Positions 17,483 through 25,758 of a stretch of 64,000 bases of DNA are shown piece after piece. The stretch comes from Maritalea sp049801075 (GTDB lineage: Bacteria > Pseudomonadota > Alphaproteobacteria > Rhizobiales > Devosiaceae). The position numbers and the translations under genes are program-made. Below the pieces are notes generated by a model. It had not been told where the DNA came from. It was given only the letters and a program-made list of their open reading frames with translations, and ran no database searches. The stretch spans positions 62,001 through 126,000 of the forward strand of contig NZ_JBNAGG010000001.1 in NCBI RefSeq assembly GCF_049801075.1, read 5' to 3'. Position 1 is the first letter of the stretch. Each line of letters begins with the position of its first letter.

Positions 17483-18094
17483 TTAGCTTTCGCTTTTGGC
17501 GGTTTTGTCACCGCCAATTTTGGTTTCTGTGCCATCAAGTAATCTTAAAATATTGTCTTTGTGTCGATAAAAAAGAATAAGCGAGAGTATGGCACATGCC
17601 GCGCTTAAAGCAACGCCAGACCAGATATAAGCAAATACGGGTGCTGCTGTCGCTGCACTGAGGGCCGCAAGCGAAGAGTAGCGGCGCAGCAAGGCGACGA
17701 TCAGCCAAGTGGCACAGAACAACAGGCAAACAATCCAATTGAGCGCCAATAGCGTGCCGATATAGGTGGCAACCCCTTTGCCGCCTTTAAAGCTGAGCCA
17801 AATTGGCCAGATATGGCCAGCAAATGCGGCCACACCTGCAATCAGTGCTGCTTGATCGCCCATAAAGTGGCGCGCCAGGAGTACCGCAAGGCCACCTTTG
17901 CCTGCATCGCCAAGCAATGTGAGGAATGCTAAATCTTTGCGCCCGGTGCGCAGCACGTTGGTGGCGCCAATATTGCCGGAACCAATATCACGAATATCGC
18001 CAAGCCCACCTAGCTTGGTAATCACAAGGCCAAACGGAATTGACCCCAGCAGATAGCCGCCCAGCGCTGCAATGATCAGATTTACATAATCCAT
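17483..18094 (-). CDS. plsY: Glycerol-3-phosphate acyltransferase
   Basis: Inner-membrane acyl-phosphate:glycerol-3-phosphate acyltransferase, first step of phospholipid synthesis. The 203-residue product has the three PlsY motifs: GSIPFGLVI with GSGNIGATNVLRTGRK, FKGGKGVATYIG, and a C-terminal FYRHKDNILRLLDGTETKIG segment, with five hydrophobic segments. I start at ATG 18094 (MDYVNLIIAALGGYLLGSIPFG), which has a GGGA site; a GTG four codons upstream is possible. It lies between the pyrC-like gene and dprA, usual rhizobial order. Confidence 0.95.
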   Translation of the reverse strand: MDYVNLIIAALGGYLLGSIPFGLVITKLGGLGDIRDIGSGNIGATNVLRTGRKDLAFLTLLGDAGKGGLAVLLARHFMGDQAALIAGVAAFAGHIWPIWLSFKGGKGVATYIGTLLALNWIVCLLFCATWLIVALLRRYSSLAALSAATAAPVFAYIWSGVALSAACAILSLILFYRHKDNILRLLDGTETKIGGDKTAKSES

Positions 18095-18115
18095 GTTGGT
18101 TCCCACATATTCGTT

Positions 18116-19411
18116 TTAGGCGTTTTCAGTGTAGACAGTTTTACCATTGACCCAAGTGGTCATCACTTTACCGAACAGTCTCGCATGTTCAAAGGCAGTG
18201 TTTTGCGATTTTGAGTGCAAATTGGTTTCAGACACCACCCAAGGGTAGTTCAAATCAACCTCAATCAGGTCTGCTGGTGCACCTTTGGCTAGTCTTCCGC
18301 TATCAAGTCCCAACAGTTTAGCTGGGTTGATGGTTAGTGTTGCCAAAAGCTGCAATAGGCTAATCTGCTCTTCCTGCACCAATCTCAACGCCGCGCTGAG
18401 CATGGTTTCCATTCCGATGGCTCCGTCGGTGGCTTCCGCAAATGGGCGGCGCTTGCCTTCCGTATCTTGCGGATCGTGGGCAGAATGCAAAATGTCGATG
18501 GTTCCAGCGCGCAGCGCTTCGACCATCGCCATGCGCTCATCTTCAGCGCGCAAGGGCGGATTCAGCTTAAAATATGTGCGATAAGACCCGATGTCATTTT
18601 CATTCAGGCAAAGATTATTGATTGAGATACCTGCGCTCACTTGATCGTTTTGCTGTTTGGCAAAATCGATTAGCGCTGCGGATTTGGCGCAGGAAATCTG
18701 CGCGGCGTGATAACGTACGCCAGTCATGTCCGCCAATTGAAGGTCTCTGGCAAGGGGGATGGTCTCTGCCTCATGGGGAATTCCCTTAAGACCCAACCCG
18801 GTCGCCAATATCCCCGCATTCATCACACCGTCGCCGATCAGTTCGCGATCACCCACATGGTGTAAGATCGGCATGTCAAAGTTCTTGGCATATGTGAATG
18901 CATTTTTCAGCATCGACGTGCTTTGGATTGAGCTGTCACCATCGGTGAAAGCTTTTGCTCCAGCGGCTTTGAGCAGACCAAACTCCGTCAAATCCTCGCC
19001 TTTCAGCCCTTTCGAGATGGCAGCGGAGGGCAGAATCTTCACCTTTGATGTCGCGTCAGCGCGGCGTATCACATAGTCAACAAGTGCCCCGTCATCGATG
19101 ACAGGGCTTGTATCTGGCATCAGCAGGAAGCTGGTTACGCCGCCAGCCGCTGCGGCATTTGACGCGCTTTCTAGCGTTTCGCGATATTCATGGCCGGGTT
19201 CGCCCGTTGAAACTCTTGTGTCAATTAGGCCGGGCGCAATGACATTTCCGCGGGCATCGCGTGTCTCTACGTCTTCTGGAGCCTCAGGAGCATTGCCCCA
19301 TTGCACATCTTTGATTTTGCCGTTTTTGATCCAGAGGGCACCCTGCGCATCTTTGCCTGAAGCCGGGTCAACAAGGCGGGCATTGGTGATGATCAGTTCG
19401 TTCTTCATCAT
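18116..19411 (-). CDS. Dihydroorotase-like protein lacking most metal ligands (PyrC' type)
   Basis: A 431-residue amidohydrolase of the type I dihydroorotase family encoded directly after pyrB with a 4-base overlap. The metal-binding HxH of active enzymes (DIHVHLREPG) is here D64-T-R-V-S followed by TGEPG, so both His are lost. The later His of the HxxH(V/I)S strand is Gln in YHAAQIS, and the catalytic TDHAPH is SAHDPQ, removing the Asp. The Asp of FTDGDSS and the His of ILHHVGD remain. It therefore looks catalytically inactive. By analogy with the non-catalytic PyrC' of class A aspartate transcarbamoylases it probably stabilises PyrB. A true dihydroorotase should be encoded elsewhere. Confidence 0.87.
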   Translation of the reverse strand: MMKNELIITNARLVDPASGKDAQGALWIKNGKIKDVQWGNAPEAPEDVETRDARGNVIAPGLIDTRVSTGEPGHEYRETLESASNAAAAGGVTSFLLMPDTSPVIDDGALVDYVIRRADATSKVKILPSAAISKGLKGEDLTEFGLLKAAGAKAFTDGDSSIQSTSMLKNAFTYAKNFDMPILHHVGDRELIGDGVMNAGILATGLGLKGIPHEAETIPLARDLQLADMTGVRYHAAQISCAKSAALIDFAKQQNDQVSAGISINNLCLNENDIGSYRTYFKLNPPLRAEDERMAMVEALRAGTIDILHSAHDPQDTEGKRRPFAEATDGAIGMETMLSAALRLVQEEQISLLQLLATLTINPAKLLGLDSGRLAKGAPADLIEVDLNYPWVVSETNLHSKSQNTAFEHARLFGKVMTTWVNGKTVYTENA

Positions 19412-20397
19412 GCAGCCTCCCCATTGGTCAATAGCGCTTCCAGCACCGCCATGCGCACCGCGACGCCCATTTCAACCTGCTCGGTAATAACGGATCGTGG
19501 CCCATCTGCGATTGAAGGGGCAATTTCGACGCCCCGATTCATAGGGCCGGGATGCATGACGATCGCATCATCTTTGGCGAAAGCGAGCTTTCGCTCGTCT
19601 AGGCCATAGAAGTGGAAAAACTCACGCACGGACGGGATCATTTTGCCAGCGGCGCGTTCATGCTGTAGCCGGAGCATCATCACAACATCCGCGCCTTTGA
19701 GGCCTTCTTCCATATCGGTAAATACCTCTGCGGCCATTTGCTCAACGCCTTTGGGCAGCATGTTCTTTGGTCCCACCACACGGGTCCGCGCATTCATTGC
19801 GCCCAGCAGCAGCAAGTTGGAGCGGGCCACGCGAGAGTTGGCCACGTCGCCACAAATGGCAACGGTGAGCCCGTTTAGTCGGCCCTTGTTGCGGCGGATG
19901 GTCAGCGCATCCAGCAGGGCTTGGGTCGGATGTTCGTGTGTCCCGTCGCCAGCATTCACCACAGAGCAAGCTACTTTTTGCGACAATAGTTCAACCGCAC
20001 CTGATGCCGCGTGTCGCACCACAATCACATCGGGCTGCATCGCGTTTAGGGTTGCGGCCGTATCAATCAGCGTTTCACCCTTTTTCACGGAAGAGGTTTG
20101 CACCGCCATATTGAGCACATCAGCACCGAGGCGCTTGCCCGCGATCTCGAAGCTCGATTGGGTTCTTGTGGAATTCTCAAAGAACAGATTGATCTGCGTG
20201 CGGCCCTTAAGACTGTGTTTGGCCTTTTTCGGCTGCCGTGAGATATCCACCATAGCTTCCGCACGATCCAACAATTCTGTAATTTCTACAGGATTGAGAT
20301 GCGAGATGCCTAAGAGATGTTTTTGAGAAAAATGGTGTTGGGTGGGCACGTTGGTGCCCGACGCATTGTCTTTTGAAGTGCGCGAGTTGGGAGTCAT
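19408..20397 (-). CDS. pyrB: Aspartate carbamoyltransferase catalytic chain
   Basis: Second step of de novo pyrimidine synthesis, carbamoyl phosphate plus aspartate to carbamoyl aspartate. Visible motifs are FFENSTRTQSSFE (carbamoyl phosphate loop), TSSVKKGETLIDT, HPTQALLDALTI, and MHPGPMNRGVEI near the C-terminus. I use the ATG at 20397 (MTPNSRTSKD), preceded by GGCAGG, giving 329 residues; upstream in-frame starts would add up to 23 residues. No pyrI regulatory gene is nearby. The next gene is an inactive-looking dihydroorotase homologue, which suggests a dodecameric PyrB-PyrC' complex. Confidence 0.95.
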   Translation of the reverse strand: MTPNSRTSKDNASGTNVPTQHHFSQKHLLGISHLNPVEITELLDRAEAMVDISRQPKKAKHSLKGRTQINLFFENSTRTQSSFEIAGKRLGADVLNMAVQTSSVKKGETLIDTAATLNAMQPDVIVVRHAASGAVELLSQKVACSVVNAGDGTHEHPTQALLDALTIRRNKGRLNGLTVAICGDVANSRVARSNLLLLGAMNARTRVVGPKNMLPKGVEQMAAEVFTDMEEGLKGADVVMMLRLQHERAAGKMIPSVREFFHFYGLDERKLAFAKDDAIVMHPGPMNRGVEIAPSIADGPRSVITEQVEMGVAVRMAVLEALLTNGEAA

Positions 20398-20499
20398 TTG
20401 CCTGCCATTCCAAATCGGTTTATCGGGCATAACGCAATGCGCCTGCACAAACAAGTCAGATGACAAATGAATTATGAAAAATCCAAAGGCTTTTGAGGA

Positions 20500-20946
20500 T
20501 CAGCGTTTGCTGTCGAGATAGCCTTGTAAGATATAGCTCGCGGCCAACTTATCCACGACTTCGGCTTGTTTCGCGCGAGAGATGTCTGCTTCCAGCATGG
20601 TGCGGGTTACCGCGCTGGTGGAGAGTCGCTCGTCCCAATAGGTGATCTGCAATTCTGTCTTTTGGGATAGATTGCGCTGGAAGGCGCGGGTCGACTGCGC
20701 GCGCGGGCCTTCGCTGCCGTCCATATTGAGCGGCAATCCCAAAACGATTCCCACCACCTCATTATCAGCGATTATCGCCTGCAATTGCTCGGCATCCTGC
20801 GTAAACTTTTTGCGCTTGATTGTGGAGTAAGGGGTAGCGGTATATTGCAGCCCGTCTGAAATCGCGACACCGATTGTCTTGGTGCCTAAATCTAAACCCA
20901 TTAGTCGACCACGCTTGGGCAGCTCGTAGGTATTTTCATCAGACAT
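20500..20946 (-). CDS. ruvX: RuvX/YqgF family Holliday junction resolvase-like protein
   Basis: A 148-residue RNase H-fold nuclease family protein. Visible are GLDLGTKTIGVAISD (first catalytic Asp), GIVLGLPLNMDGSEGPRA, TYWDERLSTSAVTRTM (second acidic motif) and the C-terminal VDKLAASYILQGYLD. The family takes part in 16S rRNA 5' processing or Holliday junction resolution depending on species. Start at ATG 20946 (MSDENTYELPKRGRLMG); a GTG three codons upstream also fits. It lies upstream of pyrB on the same strand, 102 bases away. Confidence 0.93.
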   Translation of the reverse strand: MSDENTYELPKRGRLMGLDLGTKTIGVAISDGLQYTATPYSTIKRKKFTQDAEQLQAIIADNEVVGIVLGLPLNMDGSEGPRAQSTRAFQRNLSQKTELQITYWDERLSTSAVTRTMLEADISRAKQAEVVDKLAASYILQGYLDSKR

Positions 20947-21023
20947 GTAAATCACTCATAAGTTTGATTGCACCCACCACAAATCTGCATTAGCATTTTC
21001 CTATATTTAGAGGAATGACATAT

Positions 21024-21578
21024 ATGCGTTTAACTTGGCTTGGCAAAAAAGTTCTGCGTCTTGAAGTTGGCTTAGAGCATTTTTTGATAGCGAAAACCAA
21101 ACAAAATTTTACTGAAGTTGATATTGGACGAAACGAAAATGTACGTCAGTTAGCCTTTGATGAAGTGCCGGAGGCGCCCTTTAAACCGTTTGATGGTCAA
21201 GAACCCGCGCAAAAGCCAAAGCGGATGATTGATGAAGATGGTGATCACGACAATGATTTGTTCCTACAAGGCGAAAACTTCCTTTTGATTGATCGGGTTG
21301 GCACCGAGCGGCTTATTGTTGCCATTGATGGTTTGGATACTGGTATTTTGCCGGCTGAATGGGTTACAGATGCCATTGTGATCATCGCTGCAGATGAGCG
21401 CGACGAATTGATCAAGAGTTTTAAAGAGATTAAGGCCAAGAAGTCTATTGTGATTAAGCCGCGACATTATTTGTTGGCAATCCCTGCGCCGGATGAGGAA
21501 TTGTTTGAGCGATTTGTGTGTGCAGTGGGCGATAGCCCCGCGCAAATCTTAGAGCCAGGTTATGCTGTAGAGCTATAA
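21024..21578 (+). CDS. Degenerate metallo-beta-lactamase-like protein, function unknown
   Basis: A 184-residue protein whose first 22 residues (MRLTWLGKKVLRLEVGLEHFLI) match the opening strands of UlaG/UPF0173-type MBL-fold hydrolases, where MKLTWLGHA.F.LE is typical. The HxHxDH metal motif and later His and Asp ligands are absent. A charged stretch (PFKPFDGQEPAQKPKRMIDEDGDHDND) follows, then LLIDRVGTERLIVAIDGLDTGILPAEWVTDAIVIIAAD. I start at the second ATG because an AGAGGA site is correctly spaced for it and too close to the first ATG. It is divergent from ruvX. No enzymatic activity should be assumed. Confidence 0.7.
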   Translation: MRLTWLGKKVLRLEVGLEHFLIAKTKQNFTEVDIGRNENVRQLAFDEVPEAPFKPFDGQEPAQKPKRMIDEDGDHDNDLFLQGENFLLIDRVGTERLIVAIDGLDTGILPAEWVTDAIVIIAADERDELIKSFKEIKAKKSIVIKPRHYLLAIPAPDEELFERFVCAVGDSPAQILEPGYAVEL

Positions 21579-21622
21579 TAATGCCATTATGCAGCATGAC
21601 CTAGGTTTTGGGAGGGACCGCG

Positions 21623-22180
21623 GTGATAAAGTCAATTGTTATGGGCATAATGATGCTGGCGCTTACCGGGGTTGCGCTGGCCACTGAAAGCTATGATCGA
21701 GTTCTCGATGACATGGTCTCAGGCCCGATTGCTGTGGTGGTTCGACAAAAAGCGCTGGTTTCTGCCGTTGCGCGACAAAACCAAGAAACAGCAGATTATA
21801 GCCGTGAACAGATCGAAGCGCTGGATGCGCGCTGGCGTGTAGAACTTGAGGCGGAAGAGCAGCCGTTCATCGACGCGCTGCTAGAACGAGAGCTTTCCCA
21901 ATATCTCATGCGGGTTCAAAAAAATAGCGATGGCTGGATAACTGAGATTATGATCATGGACGCGAAGGGGCTGAACGTCGCGCAAAGTCAAGCCACCTCC
22001 GATTATTGGCAAGGGGACGAGGCCAAGTGGCAAGTGCCTTTTAATGAGGGACGTATTCATATTGGGGACATCGAATTGGATGATTCTACCCAATCAGTGC
22101 AGGCCCAAATTAGTGTGCCGATAAAAGACCGCTTCAGTAAAATCATAGGTGCAGCAACCTTCGGGATAAGTTTTCACCCT
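21623..22180 (+). CDS. Secreted PDC-sensor-like protein, copy 1
   Basis: A 185- to 186-residue exported protein. Start chosen at GTG 21623, behind a strong GGGAGGG site. A signal peptide covers about residues 1-21 (ending GVALA). The mature part is helical at first (LVSAVARQNQETADYSREQIEALDARW), then shows WITEIMIMDAKGLNVAQSQATSDYWQGDEAKWQVPFN, a PAS-like extracytoplasmic sensor pattern (PDC/Cache), and ends in VSVPIKDRFSKIIGAATFGI. There is no transmembrane output domain, so it would be a free periplasmic ligand-binding protein. A close paralogue follows 143 bases downstream. Ligand unknown. Confidence 0.78.
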
Positions 22181-22213
22181 TAGGTAGTCGTTGATTTGTG
22201 TTCAATTATATTT

Positions 22214-22272
22214 TGTAACTAACAACTAACCAAAGCGGCCGAAATCCATTTCTCTGGCGGCATTTAGTTACA
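22214..22272. repeat. Inverted repeat between the two PDC-like genes
   Basis: TGTAACTAA (22214-22222) and its exact complement TTAGTTACA (22264-22272), 41 bases apart, lie in the 143-base gap upstream of copy 2. The arms could form an RNA hairpin enclosing a smaller GC-rich element, or flank a regulator site. There is no T-run, so it is not a typical terminator. Confidence 0.4.
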
Positions 22273-22326
22273 TTTGTTTACTCCAGTGTCGCATTCTAGC
22301 TTCGTCTTTTGTGAAGGAGTTATAAT

Positions 22327-22887
22327 ATGCGTGTATTTGCTTTGGCGGTTGGTGTGATGACATTGGGCTTAACGCATGGTGCGATGGCCTCTGATTATGA
22401 AAATCTGCTTAATGAAGTTGTGGCTGGTCCTGTTGCTCAAGTCGTGAACAGTGAAGCTGTTTGGTCTTCGGTAGCGCAACAAAATACTCAGACGGCTGAT
22501 TATACGCAGGATCAAATTGATCAGTTGGATGCGCAATGGCGTGCCGAAGTTGATGCAGCAGAAAAACCTTTGATTGACGAGGTTATGGCGCGGCCATTGT
22601 CGAACTATCTCAAATCTGTTCAGGACGAGAGCAATGGCGTGATCACAGAAATCTTTGTGGTGGACGCAATGGGGTTAAATGTGGGCCAAAGCGCCGTTAC
22701 CTCAGATTATTGGCAAGGCGACGAAGCCAAATGGCAGGTGCCGTACAACACTGGCGGTGTGGAACTTGGTGAAGTTGAATTAGATGACTCCACTGGCGCC
22801 GTGCAAAGTCAGGTGAGTGTGCCCGTTCGTGATGACGAAGGTGCGATCATTGGTACAGCGACATTTGCCGTGCGGGTTGATCAATAA
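22327..22887 (+). CDS. Secreted PDC-sensor-like protein, copy 2
   Basis: A 186-residue paralogue of the preceding gene with the same architecture: signal peptide 1-21 (ending GAMA), helical segment (SSVAQQNTQTADYTQDQIDQLDAQWRAEVD), then ITEIFVVDAMGLNVGQSAVTSDYWQGDEAKWQVPYN and VSVPVRDDEGAIIGTATFAVRVDQ. SDYWQGDEAKWQVP is identical in both copies, so that segment is probably the ligand or partner site. ATG start with a GAAGGAG site. A terminator follows at 22918-22949. No membrane anchor or signalling domain is present. Confidence 0.8.
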   Translation: MRVFALAVGVMTLGLTHGAMASDYENLLNEVVAGPVAQVVNSEAVWSSVAQQNTQTADYTQDQIDQLDAQWRAEVDAAEKPLIDEVMARPLSNYLKSVQDESNGVITEIFVVDAMGLNVGQSAVTSDYWQGDEAKWQVPYNTGGVELGEVELDDSTGAVQSQVSVPVRDDEGAIIGTATFAVRVDQ

Positions 22888-22917
22888 TCCGCATATAGAA
22901 GCGTTAAATTTGCGAAT

Positions 22918-22949
22918 AGGCCACATGGTGAGAAGCTGTGTGGCCTTTT
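22918..22949 (+). terminator. Rho-independent terminator after PDC-like copy 2
   Basis: Stem AGGCCACA (22918-22925) / TGTGGCCT (22939-22946) followed by TTTT. It separates the secreted-sensor genes from gatCA. Confidence 0.8.
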
Positions 22950-23059
22950 GCTAGTGAAAGTTTCCAATTTCTCATGTGTTTTTTACGCGTTCTTTGGTTG
23001 CGGGAAGGCCATCGCGTTGCTAAAAGCGGACGATCTAATTTCTATTTCAGGAGAATGCC

Positions 23060-23347
23060 ATGTCGGTTGATGCCGATACCGTAAGGCGGATTGGCCGTCT
23101 TGCCCGCATTAAGATTGAAGAAAATGACGTTGAGAAGCTTCAAGGCGAGCTGAACGTTATTTTGGGTTTTGTTGACCAATTGTCAGAGGTGGATGTTGAT
23201 GGCGTGGAGCCGATGACGTCTGTCGCGCCGATGGCTTTGCGCCGTCGGGAAGATGAGGTCACAGATGGTGGTTATCCCGATCAGATTGTCGCTAATGCGC
23301 CTTTGAGCGAAGACGACTTCTTTATGGTCCCCAAAGTGGTTGAATAG
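23060..23347 (+). CDS. gatC: Asp-tRNA(Asn)/Glu-tRNA(Gln) amidotransferase subunit C
   Basis: A 95-residue GatC, which holds GatA and GatB together in the GatCAB transamidosome. Typical sequence: VRRIGRLARIKIEENDVEKLQGELNVILGFVDQLSEVDVDGVEPM, then LRRREDEVTDGG and a C-terminal PLSEDDFFMVPKVVE. AGGAGA site before the ATG. gatA follows 67 bases downstream; gatB is separate, at 28583. Confidence 0.96.
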   Translation: MSVDADTVRRIGRLARIKIEENDVEKLQGELNVILGFVDQLSEVDVDGVEPMTSVAPMALRRREDEVTDGGYPDQIVANAPLSEDDFFMVPKVVE

Positions 23348-23414
23348 GCCAACGCCCCTCAATTTCACATATCCTCAAGATTGCAGAATATAGCGCTGCG
23401 CGTGGAACGAATTC

Positions 23415-24899
23415 ATGACGACTGAACTGACAAAATTGAGCCTTGCAGACACTGTAAGCGGCTTAAAAAACAAAGACTTCACTTCCAAAGAGGTCACGGC
23501 GTCTTACCTATACGCCATTGAAAAAGCCCAAAGCCTAAACGCTTATGTCGCGGTTACAGCGGATCAAGCGCTGGATATGGCTGAAAAAAGTGACGAACGT
23601 CTGGCCAAAGGCGAAGGCGGTGCGCTGGAAGGTGTGCCGTTGGGCATTAAAGATTTGTTCTGCACCAAAGGTGTGCACAGCCAAGCTGCCAGCCATATTC
23701 TGGATGGCTTTAAGCCTGAATATGAAAGCACCGTCACGCAAAATCTTTGGAATGATGGCGCGGTGATGTTGGGCAAACTCAATATGGACGAGTTTGCAAT
23801 GGGGTCATCAAACGAGACCTCATATTACGGTCCGGTTATCAATCCGTGGCGCGCTGAAGGTGACAATAAGGATTTGGTGCCTGGTGGTTCGTCTGGCGGT
23901 TCCGCGTCAGCCGTTGCCGGGTGGCTTTGTGCTGGGGCAACCGCAACCGATACAGGCGGTTCAATCCGTCAGCCAGCTGCCTTTACAGGCACAGTGGGCA
24001 TCAAGCCGACATATGGTCGTTGCTCGCGTTGGGGCGTGGTGGCCTTTGCGTCATCATTGGATCAGGCAGGTCCAATCGCCCGCACAGTCGAAGATTGCGC
24101 GCACTTGATGACTTCAATGGCCGGCTTTGACCCGAAGGACAGCACTTCGGTTGATTTGGCTGTGCCCGATTTTGCTGCAGCAGTTGAGCGTGGCGTGAAG
24201 GGGCTCACCATCGGTGTGCCGAAAGAATATCGTGTTGACGGGATGCCTGCGGAGATTGAAAAGCTCTGGCAGCAGGGGCTTGAGTGGCTGAAAGCTGAAG
24301 GCGCAACCATCAAAGAGATTTCGTTGCCGCACACTAAATATGCTTTGCCAGCCTATTACATCGTTGCGCCAGCGGAAGCTTCTTCCAACTTGGCGCGTTA
24401 TGATGGCGTGAAATATGGCTTGCGTGTGCCGGGCAAAGACATCACCGACATGTATGAGCAAACCCGGGCCGAAGGCTTTGGCCGTGAAGTGCAGCGCCGC
24501 GTTATGGTCGGCACCTATGCGCTTTCTGCTGGTTATTATGATGCCTATTATTTGCGGGCCCAAAAAGTACGCACCTTGATCAAGAAAGACTTTGAAGATG
24601 TCTTTAATGAAGGTGTGGATGCGATTTTGACGCCAGCAACGCCATCGGCTGCATTTGGTGTGGCAGATCAGGAAATGGCAAAAGACCCGATCAAGATGTA
24701 TTTGAACGACATTTTCACCGTGACAGTTAACATGGCTGGTCTGCCGGGCATTGCGGTGCCTGCGGGCAAAGACGGGCAGGGCCTTCCCTTGGGTCTTCAG
24801 TTGATCGGCAAGCCGTTTGACGAAGAAACTCTGTTTGCCGCTGGTCGGGTGATCGAAAAGTCGCACGGTGAGGACTTTACACCAGCTCAGTGGTGGTAA
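23415..24899 (+). CDS. gatA: Asp-tRNA(Asn)/Glu-tRNA(Gln) amidotransferase subunit A
   Basis: The glutaminase/amidase subunit, releasing ammonia from glutamine for transamidation of Glu-tRNA(Gln) or Asp-tRNA(Asn). The amidase Ser-cisSer-Lys triad is intact: Lys79 (GIKDLFCTKG), cis-Ser at about 159 (PGGSSGGSASAVA) and nucleophile Ser183 (DTGGSIRQPA). 494 residues, normal length. The next gene overlaps its last bases if its upstream GTG start is used. Confidence 0.97.
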   Translation: MTTELTKLSLADTVSGLKNKDFTSKEVTASYLYAIEKAQSLNAYVAVTADQALDMAEKSDERLAKGEGGALEGVPLGIKDLFCTKGVHSQAASHILDGFKPEYESTVTQNLWNDGAVMLGKLNMDEFAMGSSNETSYYGPVINPWRAEGDNKDLVPGGSSGGSASAVAGWLCAGATATDTGGSIRQPAAFTGTVGIKPTYGRCSRWGVVAFASSLDQAGPIARTVEDCAHLMTSMAGFDPKDSTSVDLAVPDFAAAVERGVKGLTIGVPKEYRVDGMPAEIEKLWQQGLEWLKAEGATIKEISLPHTKYALPAYYIVAPAEASSNLARYDGVKYGLRVPGKDITDMYEQTRAEGFGREVQRRVMVGTYALSAGYYDAYYLRAQKVRTLIKKDFEDVFNEGVDAILTPATPSAAFGVADQEMAKDPIKMYLNDIFTVTVNMAGLPGIAVPAGKDGQGLPLGLQLIGKPFDEETLFAAGRVIEKSHGEDFTPAQWW

Positions 24900-25675
24900 G
24901 TTTGGCACGCGAACAAATATCCAAAGCCGAGTTGTTAGATCGGATTGATGCAGGCACGCCCATTCAGGCGTGCCTTCTTTTTCAGCTCAACTTGGTGGAT
25001 GAAGATTTTACAGGCGCGAAGTTTGAAGATTGTGTGTTCGAGGAGACCGACGTCAGCGAAGCTGAGTTTGTCGACGCCAGCTTTATCAATTGCGACCTGT
25101 CGAAAGCTGACGTCAAATCGGCAAAGTTCGATAATGTTGGCTTTGAGAATTGCCGCTTCTTTAATAGTGATTCCCATAAGGGCATAAGCTTTGAGCGGGT
25201 TGAGGTGCGCGATGTTCAGTTCGAGCAATGCAACCTTTCTAATGCCAGCTTTATCGGCACAAAGCTTTATGAGGTGCGGTTTTCAGAGTGCAAAATGATG
25301 GGTGTTGATTTGCGCCGCGCCATATTGGGGCGCGAGGTGGGCAACAACAAAATGTTGCGTGACGTTCGGTTCGAGGATTGCCAGCTTGATTATGCCAAGC
25401 TGAATGAGTTGAATTTTGATGATTGCAAGATCGTGCGGTGCCGTTTGATGGGGGCGGACCTGTCAAACAGCAGCTTTTATAGTGCTGATTTGAGCGAAAG
25501 CGATTTTGCCAACGTGCTGCATGATCGCACCAATTTTGAAAATGCCAATCTTCAGGGCGCAAACCTCGATTCCATCGACATTACAGCGCTTTCTGGCATT
25601 CGGAATATGCGCGTTTCTGAAAGCCAGTTGGCCGCGATTATCTCGAAGTTCGGCATTCACGTGGTGCCAGGATAA
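24890..25675 (+). CDS. Pentapeptide-repeat protein
   Basis: About 261 residues, mostly tandem pentapeptides (A/C-D/N-L/F-x-x): DFTGAKFEDCVFEETDVSEAEFVDASFINCDLSKADVKSAKF in the N-terminal half and ADLSNSSFYSADLSESDFANV...FENANLQGANLDSIDI near the end. Such repeats fold as a right-handed beta-helix. Some members (Qnr, MfpA) protect DNA gyrase, but nothing here shows that role. The start is uncertain: GTG at 24890 or 24893 overlaps gatA, and TTG at 24902 avoids overlap. It is probably co-transcribed with gatA. Confidence 0.83.
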   Translation: MVVSLAREQISKAELLDRIDAGTPIQACLLFQLNLVDEDFTGAKFEDCVFEETDVSEAEFVDASFINCDLSKADVKSAKFDNVGFENCRFFNSDSHKGISFERVEVRDVQFEQCNLSNASFIGTKLYEVRFSECKMMGVDLRRAILGREVGNNKMLRDVRFEDCQLDYAKLNELNFDDCKIVRCRLMGADLSNSSFYSADLSESDFANVLHDRTNFENANLQGANLDSIDITALSGIRNMRVSESQLAAIISKFGIHVVPG

Positions 25676-25758
25676 AATTGTAGTTCGTAGCTTGTAATTT
25701 GCAAAATGTAGCATATATGCTATTTATTGTTGGAATTACACGCTACTGGAGCTGCGCT

